Below are positions 25,122 through 37,100 of a stretch of 64,000 nt of DNA, piece after piece. Within the stretch, counting starts at the first letter, position 1. Each line of letters opens with the position of its first letter. The stretch comes from Eublepharis macularius (Eukaryota; Chordata; Lepidosauria; Squamata; Eublepharidae): the NCBI RefSeq assembly GCF_028583425.1, contig NC_072801.1:9630001-9694000 (forward strand). The letters run 5' to 3'. Under the pieces are notes generated by a model. It searched no databases, was not told where the DNA came from, and worked only from the letters and a program-made list of their open reading frames with translations. The position numbers and the translations under genes are program-made.

Positions 25122-25189
25122 ATGGCGGCGGCGGCGGGGGCGGCGGCTGCTCCGGCGCCCGTGAACCTGCGCCTGGGGGACCTGGTGTG
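25122..25189 (+). CDS. GLYR1: GLYR1 exon 1 (start, Ala-rich leader)
   Basis: [20 protein letters not shown] then LVW. The mammalian form is [13 protein letters not shown], so about ten extra residues are encoded by a GCG-rich run. Ends phase 2 at donor GTGAGT. Confidence 0.96.
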
Positions 25190-28100
25190 GTGAGTGCGGG
25201 GGGAGGGCCGGCACCGCCCTCCCGCGGGTAGGGGCAGGCCTAGCCCGGCCCTGCGCCTAAGAGACCCGCGGGCAGCCGAGAAGGGCCGGGCCGGGCCTGA
25301 GACGGAGGTATGAGGGGCAGGCCGGGGGCAGGGAAAGGGGGGGGGTCCTCCTCGGAATTCAGGTGAGGGAGAAAACCAGCAAGAGGCGCGTACGAGAGGG
25401 AGAGCGGGTGGACCTCAGTGAGCCGATCCTCTCCTGAACTCCCGAAAATGTCGTCCCGGCGCAAGTGTCGGAGGGAGCGGAGCGCCAGCACGTTTCCGAA
25501 GCTCCAGGCGTACTTCCAGAGGAGCCCTGGATTCCCCCTTTCCTTTCTGCTCAACCCCCCCCCCTCCCCGATCAAAAGCCAACCGGAGGCTGATAGATCC
25601 AGAGGAGTTAACCGTATTAGTCTGTCGTTGCAAAGTAGTAAAGAGTCCAGTAGCACCTTTTAGACTAACCAACTTCATTGTTGTATAAGCTTTTGAGAGC
25701 CAAAGCTCTCTTTGTCAGATGCATCGTCAGCTTTCAAGAACCACAGCTCTCTTCATCAGGTGTAGATGCATCTGAAGAAGAGAGCTGTGGTTCTTAAAAG
25801 TTTATGCTAAAATAAAGTTGCATCTGATGAAGTTTATGATACGATAAAGTTATAGTTTATGCAACAGTAAAGTTACATCTGACAATGAGAGCTGTGGTTC
25901 TTTAAAGGGTTATGCTAAGTTGGTTAGTCTTCAAGGTGCTACTGGACTCTTTACTGTCTCGCAACTGGGGGCAGAAAGGTTTTTTGTACCAGGGCCGGCT
26001 TTTGTGGACTGGGTCAAGTGGCGAGCCTCACTGTGCAGTTCAGGAAACAGGCTCAGGCCTGCACAGCCTTCTTTTAAAGTCTTTGTGTTTTCAAAATAAT
26101 GAAGATGATGCAAGAATTTTGTGCGCGTCTTCTTGTTGGCTGTTGTGGACTTAAGCCCACTTCATCAAATAATACGCAGTGGATTTGCATCCACAAAGTC
26201 CATGAAAGTTTACCCTAGGGTAACATACTTTTTGAGTCTCACATCACTTACTTTAGTTAGGAAACATTAAAACTTGGATAATAGCTCAGTCCAGGCACTT
26301 AGGCCAGGCACTTTTTTACACTCACAGACACCCCCCCCCCATGCTGCCTTATGTACTCTCTATGGTTTTGAATATGTGGTTCTATGAGCTACCTATGCTT
26401 CATGTTGTCTAATGTCAGCCCTAGAATTGCTTATCTTGTTTCAGCATTTCTTCCACTCTGTATTGGATTCTTGCTAATGCCATGTCTTTGTAAACTTGTG
26501 TTTGTTTACCATATGGCATTGTTTATGGAAATGTCCTTGATATTGACTGTGTAATCCACCTTGAGTCTCAGTGAGAAAGGCAGACTATAAATGAAATAAA
26601 TAATAATAAATGCTGCTGTACGTGACTGACTTTACATGGTGGCTTTGCTGTAAGGATTACCACAAACAGATTTAAAGTCTGCTTCTTTGAGTTAACTTCA
26701 GGAATCCCTAATGTTAGGGTGAGGTTGTATTGTTAAATGGAATTGCAGGCAGGAGTCAGAATGGCTCAGCTGCTGACTTTATTAGGTCAGCTAACTAGAA
26801 TGAGGGAAGATAAGTTCTGGAAGCCATTGTTTTGCATGTCTTGTTGTCCTTATCAGGATTGCCTTCATTTTACTATTGTTACTTTCAGCGGAATTGTGGT
26901 CAGTAAGGCAAAGAATATAATGATCATGCACTGATGCACAGTTGTTTGAAACTTATTTTTCTGTTTTGAGTGTCTGAGGATGAGAGGAGGTGAACCTGGC
27001 CAAAGCCGCAAAATGTGTCTGTAGGTGGAAGTGGTATTTTATACCCAGTTCCTATAGATGGGCCACTAGGCCTTCCCTTTCAGCTTTTTAGAACCTCTTC
27101 CACCTGTGCGGATGAAGTGGTGGACATAAAAAAGATGAGGCAGTGTTACATACTTTCTAGGTTGCCATTGGTGTCCATCAATCTCTCCTGCCAACCTTGC
27201 CACACAATCCACCCTACTCACTCCAAGTTTTTGGACAGTTCCCTCAGTTGAAATTCTCTCACAATGTTTTGTGCAAAATCCTTTTGCTACTACTCAGCAT
27301 TTTCATAGCATGGCATTGAGTGGTTGATAATTCTTGATGTGTGCCAGAAGATACAGGGAGAAGATTTGTAGTGACTACAGATTTTGGCTGGTGCTTGGTA
27401 GCCTGCTGTCGCTGATGGTGTCCTCTGAGCCATTATTCTACAAATGTTTCCGATGTTTCGGGCAGGCTTCAGGCCTCTGTACTTCATGCAAGTCCAGCCT
27501 TGGATCTGCCTAGCTTCCTTCCAAGTTTTTTGTGAAAGCAAACTTGGTTTAATCCTTCATGCCTGATAGCTTTTTTGCTGAATGTTCTATAGATACATAC
27601 ATAATGGAGTTATTTAAGGAAGCCACCTGGGTTGGGCCACTGTAATAACGTGAAAATAAATGTACCCTGGAACTAGAGAGGAGCCACTCCGTGTTTTTAT
27701 TTTGCAAATTTTAATGACATTGACTTGACTCAAGGGTGCAAGTGGCTGGATCTTTACGCTTCCCAGACCTGCAAATTGAGCCAATGCCAGTCCAAGAGAA
27801 ATAAAAGCTCAGTATTTAGACACATGTCTAAAGGTGCATATTAGTGAAGCATAACATCTTCGGAAGACTAATCCTGTTATCTGAACCAAGTAGTCTCTCC
27901 CAACCAGTGGCCAGATCCAGCTTTCAAGCAGCCTTGACTGGTATTTGCTAGCAAGGCTGACAGTCTAGGTTAAATACATCAGCCTTTTGCTGATTTGTCA
28001 GTTTGTTACTGAAGAAATCTGAACATTTTGCAGCCCTGTTTTCAGTATTATCTCACATTAACCATCCTCCAACTTGCCATACAGTTGCCAAAGGTTCATA

Positions 28101-31100
28101 GTGGTTTGTTACCTAGAAATGTGATTGTATGCAGGAAAGACATTAAGGGTTGTGTTTGTGTTGGACTTGTGGGATGGCATATGACAAGCACACGAAGGTG
28201 CGATCTTTTTCCTGAAATGATGCAGTACCTCCTGTGTTTATAAAATTCTTGTGTATCTGACAGAGCACTTCATCCTGTGCAAACCCTGCACCAACTCGGC
28301 TCATCATAGTAGCTTTTTTGCACAGTGTCCTTATGGCAGTCATACCGTGCACTGTTTCTGCTGTCTGGAATTGACTTCCAGACGTGGTTCAGGAGGCCCT
28401 ATCCCTTCTGACCTTGTAGGCAGTTTGTAAGGCTGAGTTGTTTTGAAAATCCTTTTCTCTGAGGGATTGGAATTGATTCACTTGAAGTTCACTTGCCTTA
28501 CAGGCAGATCTCTCAGAATGTCACAGATTGTTTATTGAAAGATAATACTTTGTTTTATAGATATTGGTTTGCTATGCAAACTGGATTTTATTTTGTATTC
28601 TATTACGTATTTTTGTAAGCCACTCTGTGCTTTAAAAGGACAGATATAAATCTTCTGATAAATAAATGTAAACATTCTGTACTGTCCTTCTCATGGTCTA
28701 AACCCAAGGAAAACATTCACATTGCTTTTGTGCAAGCAAGTCTAAAGTATCATAGCGACAAGCCATTTCGATTGTGCTTAGTGCTGTGTCTTGTGCATGG
28801 CAGCTTAATCTACACTGAGTTTTTTTTTAAAACTGTGCATTCCCTTTTGTTAGGCTGTTGATTAAAAACAGCATTGCATCAAGTGATTTGCATGATTCAG
28901 GCTTTAGAAAGAGATGAGAGAAGTGAAATCTTGGATCAGTGGTATTCTGCAAGAAACTCTTCTACCAGGTTATCTCAGGTACATTGTCTGAATAAAGCTG
29001 GTCTGTTCTGAAATTGAAGGGGCTTTTCTGTCTTCCTTTAAAACTATACAGGATGTATAAGTGACATGATTTGGTTGTCTTGCATGCTGCCCCTCCCTCC
29101 ACCTTCATGCTTGAAAATCACATGGCTGGTCATGATTACATGCATTTAGCTGCAGCTTTTTGCTATGGTTTCCAGATAGTTGTAATTGTGTGACCCTGCC
29201 CCCCTGCACACACAAATGACAGTGTGTGGTCTCTTTCTATATGGCTTATACTTTTAATAGGAAAACTGTCCCATGCGAACCTGTCCGTAGATTAGTCAAG
29301 ATCGTGTGGTTCTGCAGCCATCCGTATTAAGCTCAATAGGAATGCAGTCACTTTAACTAGTTATTTATAAAGCATGAAAAAGGCTCATTTGCTAAACAAG
29401 GCCAAGAGTCCTTGGTTTGCTGTCCTTCTTGTTTGTTCTGCTGCCCACTGGCTCTTAGGATGTGTGTCAACAGGACTGTAAATATCCATTGGTCTGGTTG
29501 TCTGTGGCAAGTCCAAACTGCCATCAGGCAAACCTGCAGGAGCAGTTTTACTGATATTGGCGTGGGGTATGGTGTTTTGGTGTTTTTATTTTCTATGGCT
29601 TGTGTTCTAGGTGCTCAAAGGACAAACACTGAGATGTTTTAGCAAGCAGTCTAGTAAAAATGTGTGCGGGCCATTGTATTTTTTTTCTGGACATATTTGC
29701 AGACTTCTGGTCACCTAGTGAGGCAACTGCATCAAGGAGGCCTTGGGGAGGCTCTAGCTGGCTTGGAGAAGGTTCAGCCATGTTCATTTAGGGTGTCATA
29801 TCCTGATTCTCCACTTTCCTTGCCTAAATAGCTTTTGGTTTTTACCTTCTAGTAGAACTAAGTAGTGGAAGGATGTTGAAGAATTGCTGCTCTTTTTGAC
29901 AGCCGTTGGCTGACTTCTGGTTTTTCCGTAGGGGGAAGCTGGGCAGATACCCTCCTTGGCCAGGAAAGGTAAGTTTCCTTAAGCACATACCATAAGCTCA
30001 CAAAATACTCTCCTTAGTGTTTTGGTTGGGATGGATATTTCTGCTAATGCCTAGTCCAGTGGTTCTCACTCCAGAGATCACAAAGAGCTGCATTGGCAGT
30101 TCCCATCAACAGAAAGAGCCATGTGACTACTGTATATATCTTGTGCTCCAACCTGAATATAAACATTCAATCTTACATAACTATAACATAACCTTTTAAA
30201 TCTCCAGTGTACCTCTGGGTGTGTAGGGTTGTCTGTCGCCACTATTGTTGAACATTAGCTAGCCTTTTTATATCTGGAGCGAAGAGGAAGGCACGCAGGT
30301 AAGTATGTGAGTGTCTGTTGTGCTGGATTTTGAAAAATAAATGCTTCTCTGCGTTGAAAATCCCTTTCGAGTCTTGCTGTGGCTCTGTTGAGTATAGAGG
30401 GAGGTTAGAACCTGATGTCATGCTAGGTTTTCCACTCGCAACGAATTTTGTGTCATAAGTTTGCATTCTACAGTGGTATGCTCTGCTCTGCCATCTTACT
30501 CAACTGTCTATGTTGACCCAGTCTCATATGCAGAACTTGTTCATCTACAGAATTTTGATATAATCATCACAGACAAGTTGGGTTGTGTTTTTAAAAATAA
30601 AAGCTTGACTTGGGGCTGATGAAATTACACCAATTTCTAAAGTTCCATAGCACCAGCCCCATGTTCCACTTTCCTGGAACATGGGGCTGGTGCTATGGGG
30701 AACAGTCCTCAGAAGAACCACTGGTGGCATGTAAAAGAGCCACTATCACTGGCGTAAGCTAAAATGTGCATAGGATGGATTCTAGGACTTAGATACTGAG
30801 TTGGGAATGCATGTACAGCCTTTCTTCTTGGGCGTCTTGGCAAACAGAGGTTTGGCCATGTTACCACAAACAGCTTGCTGATATGCCTGCACACCCTTTG
30901 CTCGGTCCTTTGGTCATGTGCAGAGGGCACTGGAAGACTTCCTGGTTTGTAAGCCTGGAATCAAGTGGCAGTATGCTGTGTTGTCTAAAGACCTTCCTTT
31001 GGAGCCGGGCCTTCTTTTGGAGCTCAGTTTTCTCTCCCCAACCCAAGTTTTGAAAGTTCAGTTTAATCCTAATGTGGAATCCCAGTTTGTGAAGAGAAAA

Positions 31101-34100
31101 CAAAATTTCAGTTCACCTGGATACCTGTCGTCAGCCATCATGGCAAACTGGAGTTTGGCTGAAGGTTTCCCAGTCCTTCACGCTTGTTGCACATGCAAAA
31201 GGAAGAGAGAGCAGAGTGTTGATCGCAGATTAACAGATCCTCCACAGATGGATCTATCGCTTTTGCTTGTCATGGCATCTGATTATAGCTCTTCTTTTCC
31301 CATGAGGCCCTCTGTTAATGGGAAATATAGGCTTGAAGTAGTGCAGGGTGTTGAATTGCTGCCACCCCTGACAAACCGATGGAATGGCTGGTGCTAGAAC
31401 AAATGCCTGGCTCTTCTGCCTGATAGGTCTGTGAACTTATTAAGATTTTTGAAGCACTTAGCTTGAAAGAAATCGGTTACCCTGGGGAAGATTGCAGTTC
31501 ATCCTGATGATACTTATAGAGTGGGTGAGCTCCTCATTGTGCCAGACCACTTGCAGAATTGCCAGCTTAAAAGCTTAGTTGATGTCAGAATAACTTACAC
31601 AATCCCTGAGTATCATACTGCAAATAACATGATGCGCAGGTACAGTGAGCGACCAGTATACGTTAGGGGAGGGGCTGTGTGGCTCAGTGGAAGAGCCTCA
31701 ATCTGTGGCATCTCTAGTTGAAAAAACCTGCCAGTCATTTGGTGACGTGAAAGATCTGAGACCCTGGAGAGCTGCCAGTCTGAGAAGGCAGTACTAACGT
31801 TGGTGGATCCAGGGTCTTGTTCAGTCTATGGCATCTTTGTGTGTGAAGTTACAGATGCTTGAGTTTTGTTCACTGATTAGGTAACAGAATTCTTTGGGCA
31901 CTTCCCAAAATGGAAATGGGAAGAAACGCTGGACTGAAGGAAATGCTGCTGCCACCTCTGGTTTGGATTTGGGCCAGGAGGTCCTGCCAATAATACCACT
32001 TGCAGCCCAGGGACCTAGACCTTGGTTTGTGCAACATGAGCTGCTCTTGCTTATTGAAATGTACCTTTACTTGTGAGATGTTTTCTTCAAGCTTGTTTTT
32101 TCTAACCTTGTTCCAATATGGTCTTTAGCAAAATATATAAGAGACCTTGGTGGTAGAGGACAGTGGAAACAGTTTACGCCTAGAAAAACCCAGACGGGCT
32201 TCCTCTGGACCATAACTAACTGCAGCATCTCCTTTCACTTCTCAGATCGTTAATCCACCTAAAGACCTGAAGAAGCCTCGTGGGAAGAAGTGCTTCTTTG
32301 TCAAGTTTTTTGGGACTGAAGATCAGTATGTATCCCCTTTTTTTCTGCTTAGGGAAAACATCTATTTTTCCAGGGTCTTTGTGGAAAAGGTCTGTGCTGG
32401 CATACAGTGCTGCCCCGACTACCTGCAAAAATTCTTAAACATCAGCCAGCAGGGAAAACCTTTTTAACGGTTCATTTGGTCAGGGCTGAGGGAGCCTGGT
32501 CACCTAAAAATATCTGGCTGGTTCCTAACATGCTGTGTCAAGGGTCTTTTCTTTTTTACTGTCTTGGGGAGAAGGTGACAACGTCATAGATGGGTCAGCT
32601 GGCAGCCAAGAAGTGCTCGTTCAGTATTGGGAATAATTAAGGAAGGGGTTGAACATGTTATCCCAGTGTCATAATGTTGTTACATAAATCTGTAGTGTTC
32701 CTGCATTCGGAGAGCTGCCTGCCTGCAGTTGTCGTTGCGCCACATGCCCGGCTTTGGGCTTCCCAGAGTCATCTAGCTGGCCACTGTGTATAGTAGGATG
32801 GTGGACTTTGTGTGCCTTTAATTTGATCCAGTGGAGCTGCTATGTTCAAAGGGTAGGATTTGGACCCTGGCCTTTAAGTTACTGATTCCTCAGACTTGTA
32901 TCTCTAGCTAACTCATGCAAGTAAGCCAAATGGCACTTTTAAGTGGAAGGCGGAAACCCCTTTGGTGTGGGGTTGTATTTGCTCTATGTGATGTTTGGTT
33001 TTGCTCTGTGTGGTGTTGGCTTCTGTCTTGGTGGCACCAGTAAATAGGAAAACAGGATCTGAGTAACTGTGAAACTAGTGGACTTTCAGTGTTGTAGATG
33101 GGACATAATTGTGCAGTTTGTAAATTTAAAAACTGGGATTTAGAACAAGGTCTGTTCCTTGTTGAGCCCATGGGCACTTCTGGGAATTTGGGAAAGTGTA
33201 GTAAAATGGGTGCTGTGAGACTTGGGATAAACCACGAGGTTCAAAGCAAGCATCTTATATACTAATAGCCGAGTGGCAAAGATCTGAGGATACTTAAATA
33301 CAGAGACTGGGAGCTGTGAACAGACAGGCCAGATCTTCCTACATACCTGAAAAATATTTCAGGTTTGCAGAAAAATCTGAAATCTAAAAAGAGAAATACA
33401 TTGAGGGTTTTAAAAAAAGCCCAAAATGATACAAGCAGCTCCTGTAGCTTTAACCATATGCCCTCAGTGGCTGATGCTAGGCAAACAAGTAACAGTAAAT
33501 CAGTATTCTAGGTTTGGTTTCTGTCAGGACAAGGTGGGGGAAGGCCCTTTCCAGGGCTTTTTGGCCTTTGAGGGAGGACTTATTGGGGCCAGGCCCAGCA
33601 ACAACCACCAGGCAACTTGACTTGCATGACTTACCCAGGCTTGGCTGCTTGCTACTGCTCAACAGCACCCCCACCCCCACCTAAAGCCAATGTAGTGGTT
33701 AGCGTTTCAGAGTAGGATATGGGAGATCCAGGTTGGAATCACCATTCTGCATTGGGTGACATTGATCCAGTCACACACCCTCAGCTGAGAATGGCGTAAG
33801 CTGCTTTGTGGAGAAAGACAGGATATAAATGAAGTAAATTAAGAAATATAAGTGAAGATGTTTAGTGGGTTTGAAGGAGAGAAGGACATAGAGATATGTG
33901 AGCATATGGAGGCTGCCAGGAGAGGGAAAGACGAAATAATGTGGGGAAGGGGATACAAGGAAGGGATACTTCAAGGAAAATTGAAGTACCCTACAGGTTC
34001 CCCACTATGGGGCCTGGCTCACCTGGTATTTGCAAGTTCCCCGTCATGGGCCTGGCTCACCTGGCATCATGGAACTGGGCCATATGGCGGAGGCTGACTG

Positions 34101-37100
34101 GGGTGGAAGGGGGAAAGGTGAAATGGGGACAGACAAAGGTGCGTGGAAAAAAGAGAAGTAGGAAAGGGGGGGGAGACTGTGGGGAGCAGGGAAGGGGAAA
34201 GGACATGGTGCAGGAGGGAAACATGAGATCTCCCCCCCACCATCGTGCCAACTCCTTGCAGGTCCCCACTTGTCCTCTTATGTCAACAGCTATTTCTGAA
34301 TGGTAATTCATTGCAGGCCTGAAGGTGATGCCTCTTGGGGTCTTTTGAGGCACTTCCTTGCTCCAGTGAGATTGAGGAAAGCCAAGATCAGTTTTTTGTT
34401 TAGGGGAAGAAGCACTTCAGGGGAAAAGCAAGAGGGCATCAGGAAACACATCAGTAAGCAATATGGTGCCAATATCCACCACGTTGTATATCACTGCTTA
34501 AGAGTAGCATACTGCAGTGCGAGGGACTGTTTATTTTCTAGTCACATACAATGTAATCTGCTTCAGTTGAGGAATATCTATTATCGTTTCAAGGCTGTTG
34601 CTAGCTTATGAGATGAGAAGTCAAAAAGCTGGAGGGGAGGTTGCATTGTGCTTTTATTTACAAAGAAATCCTTTGGAAAAATGGATCAAATATCTAGAAT
34701 GGGTTTTAGTCCCAGCTTAGACTAGTGAATAGATTGCAGATGGAATGATCAGTGCAACTGAGTATATACTTTAGAGTTCAGGTTTTAGAACACCCATTCG
34801 TTGGTGGAGGTGGTCAGCTAAAAAGCACAGACCCATGGGAAATTCATTCATGATGACCTGTTGCATGTTTCTGTTCCTAACCAATCAACAAAATCGCTCA
34901 AGAATGGTTTTGGTTCTTCTGTATAAGCACGAATATGAGCAAGGCTCCCGTTATTTCTGTTGTGCAAAGAACATTGTGTTAAGGGAAGAATTCAGCTTCG
35001 TGAGAACAGCATCTTTCAGTTTTAAAAAAGCCAGCTTCTAGTTCTTAACACTGGAAAAGTATATTTAAAAGTATGTGTGTAGGTGATGTCTGCTGAAACT
35101 TTGGAAGCTAAGGGAGGGCAGAAATAAATCTGGAAATCTGACTTGAATGCCTCAGAGATGAAAGTTTGAATATTTCTGACATCGATCTGAATAATACAAA
35201 TATTTATAAGCTAATGAAGAATCTAAAAGAGGTTTCTGTGTACAGAGTGCTATAATTAAAGTAATACTAATATTGAAAATAACTAATACTTTTTCAGTAT
35301 TTCCCCAAAATCCTGTTTGTATGGCATACCAGACTCTCTCACAGAGTAAGATGTCTGCACTAGGAATGTACTTGATATTGAATATTATACTGGAGTGACT
35401 TGTGGGCCTGCTGAATGGAATTGGGAAGGAGGGGTTAAATATCACACAGTTGAATTCTGGACCTGCTTGCAGTGCATTTTGTAAAGATGTGCATATTCAG
35501 AATGCAACTCTACATGGAGCATGTACTTATAAATCAACACTCTCAATAACCAGATCTCCAGGGGCCAAGGCTAGTAGTATAACTGAATTTCATATTCAGA
35601 CTCAAGCACCTGCCCAAGTTTGCCCGAGAGAGAGGATGAGAATGGTTCTTTCAACAGATGTGCTTTGCTGTTTATTATTGCACTGATACATTGTCAGTGT
35701 TTTCATCTCCCGGACAAAGAGCAGAACATGCATTTCAGGACAAACCATGGGGACATGCCCCCCCCCCTCTACATGTTGACTAGAATTAAATCCTGATGAA
35801 TTTAGTGTAGCTTAGGTCTGAACAAGTATGTAAAGGATTGAATGTTACCAGTGTTGTGGTCTCTTGTGCTTTGAACTAAAGGGATTACAGCTCTGTGGAT
35901 TATAGCTTCATAGCTGGTTGGGTGCAAATATAACCATCTTGTTAAAATACATGGCTTGTGTTAATTTCTTCTTTCCTTGTTTTCCGTTACCTGCCATCTT
36001 GAGCCTTACCATGATTAATGCTAATCCAGCATTTTCTTAACAATCTTGCAAAGGCACTTTTTAACAACAACAAAAAGTCTCTCACTTCTCCAAGAGTTTG
36101 AAATGGCTTCGGCAAACCAATTGAAGTACACATAACCAAACCAGTAAAAACAAACTGCCTGAGCAAAATCAAGAAAAAAATCACTAACTGCCCAAACTTA
36201 ATACCATTCAAGTCAATGCCTTCTTGAAAAAGTACAGATTTGTGTGCTCTGCAAAGTGACAGAAGGGGGAATAGGGCATTTTGGAAGGCTTTTCTATAAT
36301 GGTGGAGCCATAAGTGAGAGAACAAGTTCCCCCTGAAGCTGGCCACGCTTGGTGGATTGAGGATGCAAGTGGAAGATACTCGTGAGCAGGCATTATATTA
36401 GGAGAGGTGGTCTTTTAGGTTCTAGGTTGTGATTAAGATGTGATCCTGGTTGGTGGCAATGCAGATGTAACCTCAAACCATCAAACAGAAGTGGGAATTT
36501 GTTGCAAAGAGTGTGTATTTGTGCAAGAAGTAATGGCACTGAACATTCCTGAGACTGGCTTCTTATTTCCAAACACTTAATTGTAACAGTGCCTAAGCTG
36601 GTAATAAAAAGCTTTTAACTTGCTGCTCAGAGCTAAAGTTAGAGGCAGAATACAGAGTTAGGAGCCCTGTGTGCTGAATCTGTTGCTAGATACACCATTT
36701 CTCAGGCAAGAGGGGCACACTGGGTATTTGTGGCTTCAAAACAAGACAAGTTCTTGCACACTTGAAGTTAGCAGCCTGAGTGGAGACTAGCTTTCGTGGG
36801 GTTAGAGTCCTGGGGGTGAATGAAATGGAAGTCCTGGAATGTTTCCCCTGGTCTTCAGAGTTCATATTCAACTGCATGCTTAGAATGAAAGCATCAGCTG
36901 CCCCCTTGAAAAGCTGTGGGTTCTTGGTCACGCCCTCATGAATCCTGGCTTGACCACTCCAGCTACTGTGCATGCCAAAAAACACTTAACTGACAGTGTA
37001 GGCGACGGAGCTACTCCTCCCTTAGCTAAAATTGGTCACCACCAAGAACAAGCAGAAACTACAAGCACCTCAACTGGCTAAACATTGCTGTTGGTGAGGA

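Larger units (their letters stand above)
23880..25189. promoter_or_regulatory. CpG-rich divergent promoter region of UBN1 and GLYR1
   Basis: Two CG-dense blocks, about 23880-24420 (UBN1 side) and 24740-25189 (GLYR1 side), separated by a hAT-like element at 24488-24670. The genes point away from each other, as in human. CCAAT boxes at 24363-24367, 24743-24747 and 24853-24857; CACGTG boxes at 24250, 24316 and 24346. No TATA box seen. Transcription starts cannot be placed exactly. Confidence 0.8.
25190..29931 (+). other. GLYR1 intron 1
   Basis: First 200 bases are CpG-rich; the rest is ordinary intron with a scrambled snap-back repeat (25595-25965), a LINE tail (26400-26612) and an L2 fragment (28320-28672). 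The remaining stretch (26.6-28.3 and 28.7-29.9 kb) shows nothing I recognise. Confidence 0.6.
29969..32245 (+). other. GLYR1 intron 2
   Basis: Holds a perfect 24-bp snap-back hairpin (30645-30698) and a tRNA-derived SINE (31665-31848). Nothing else recognised. Confidence 0.6.

Noticed and set aside
31665-31740. Possible tRNA gene
   Set aside because: Only the A-box side is preserved and the sequence continues into a SINE body.
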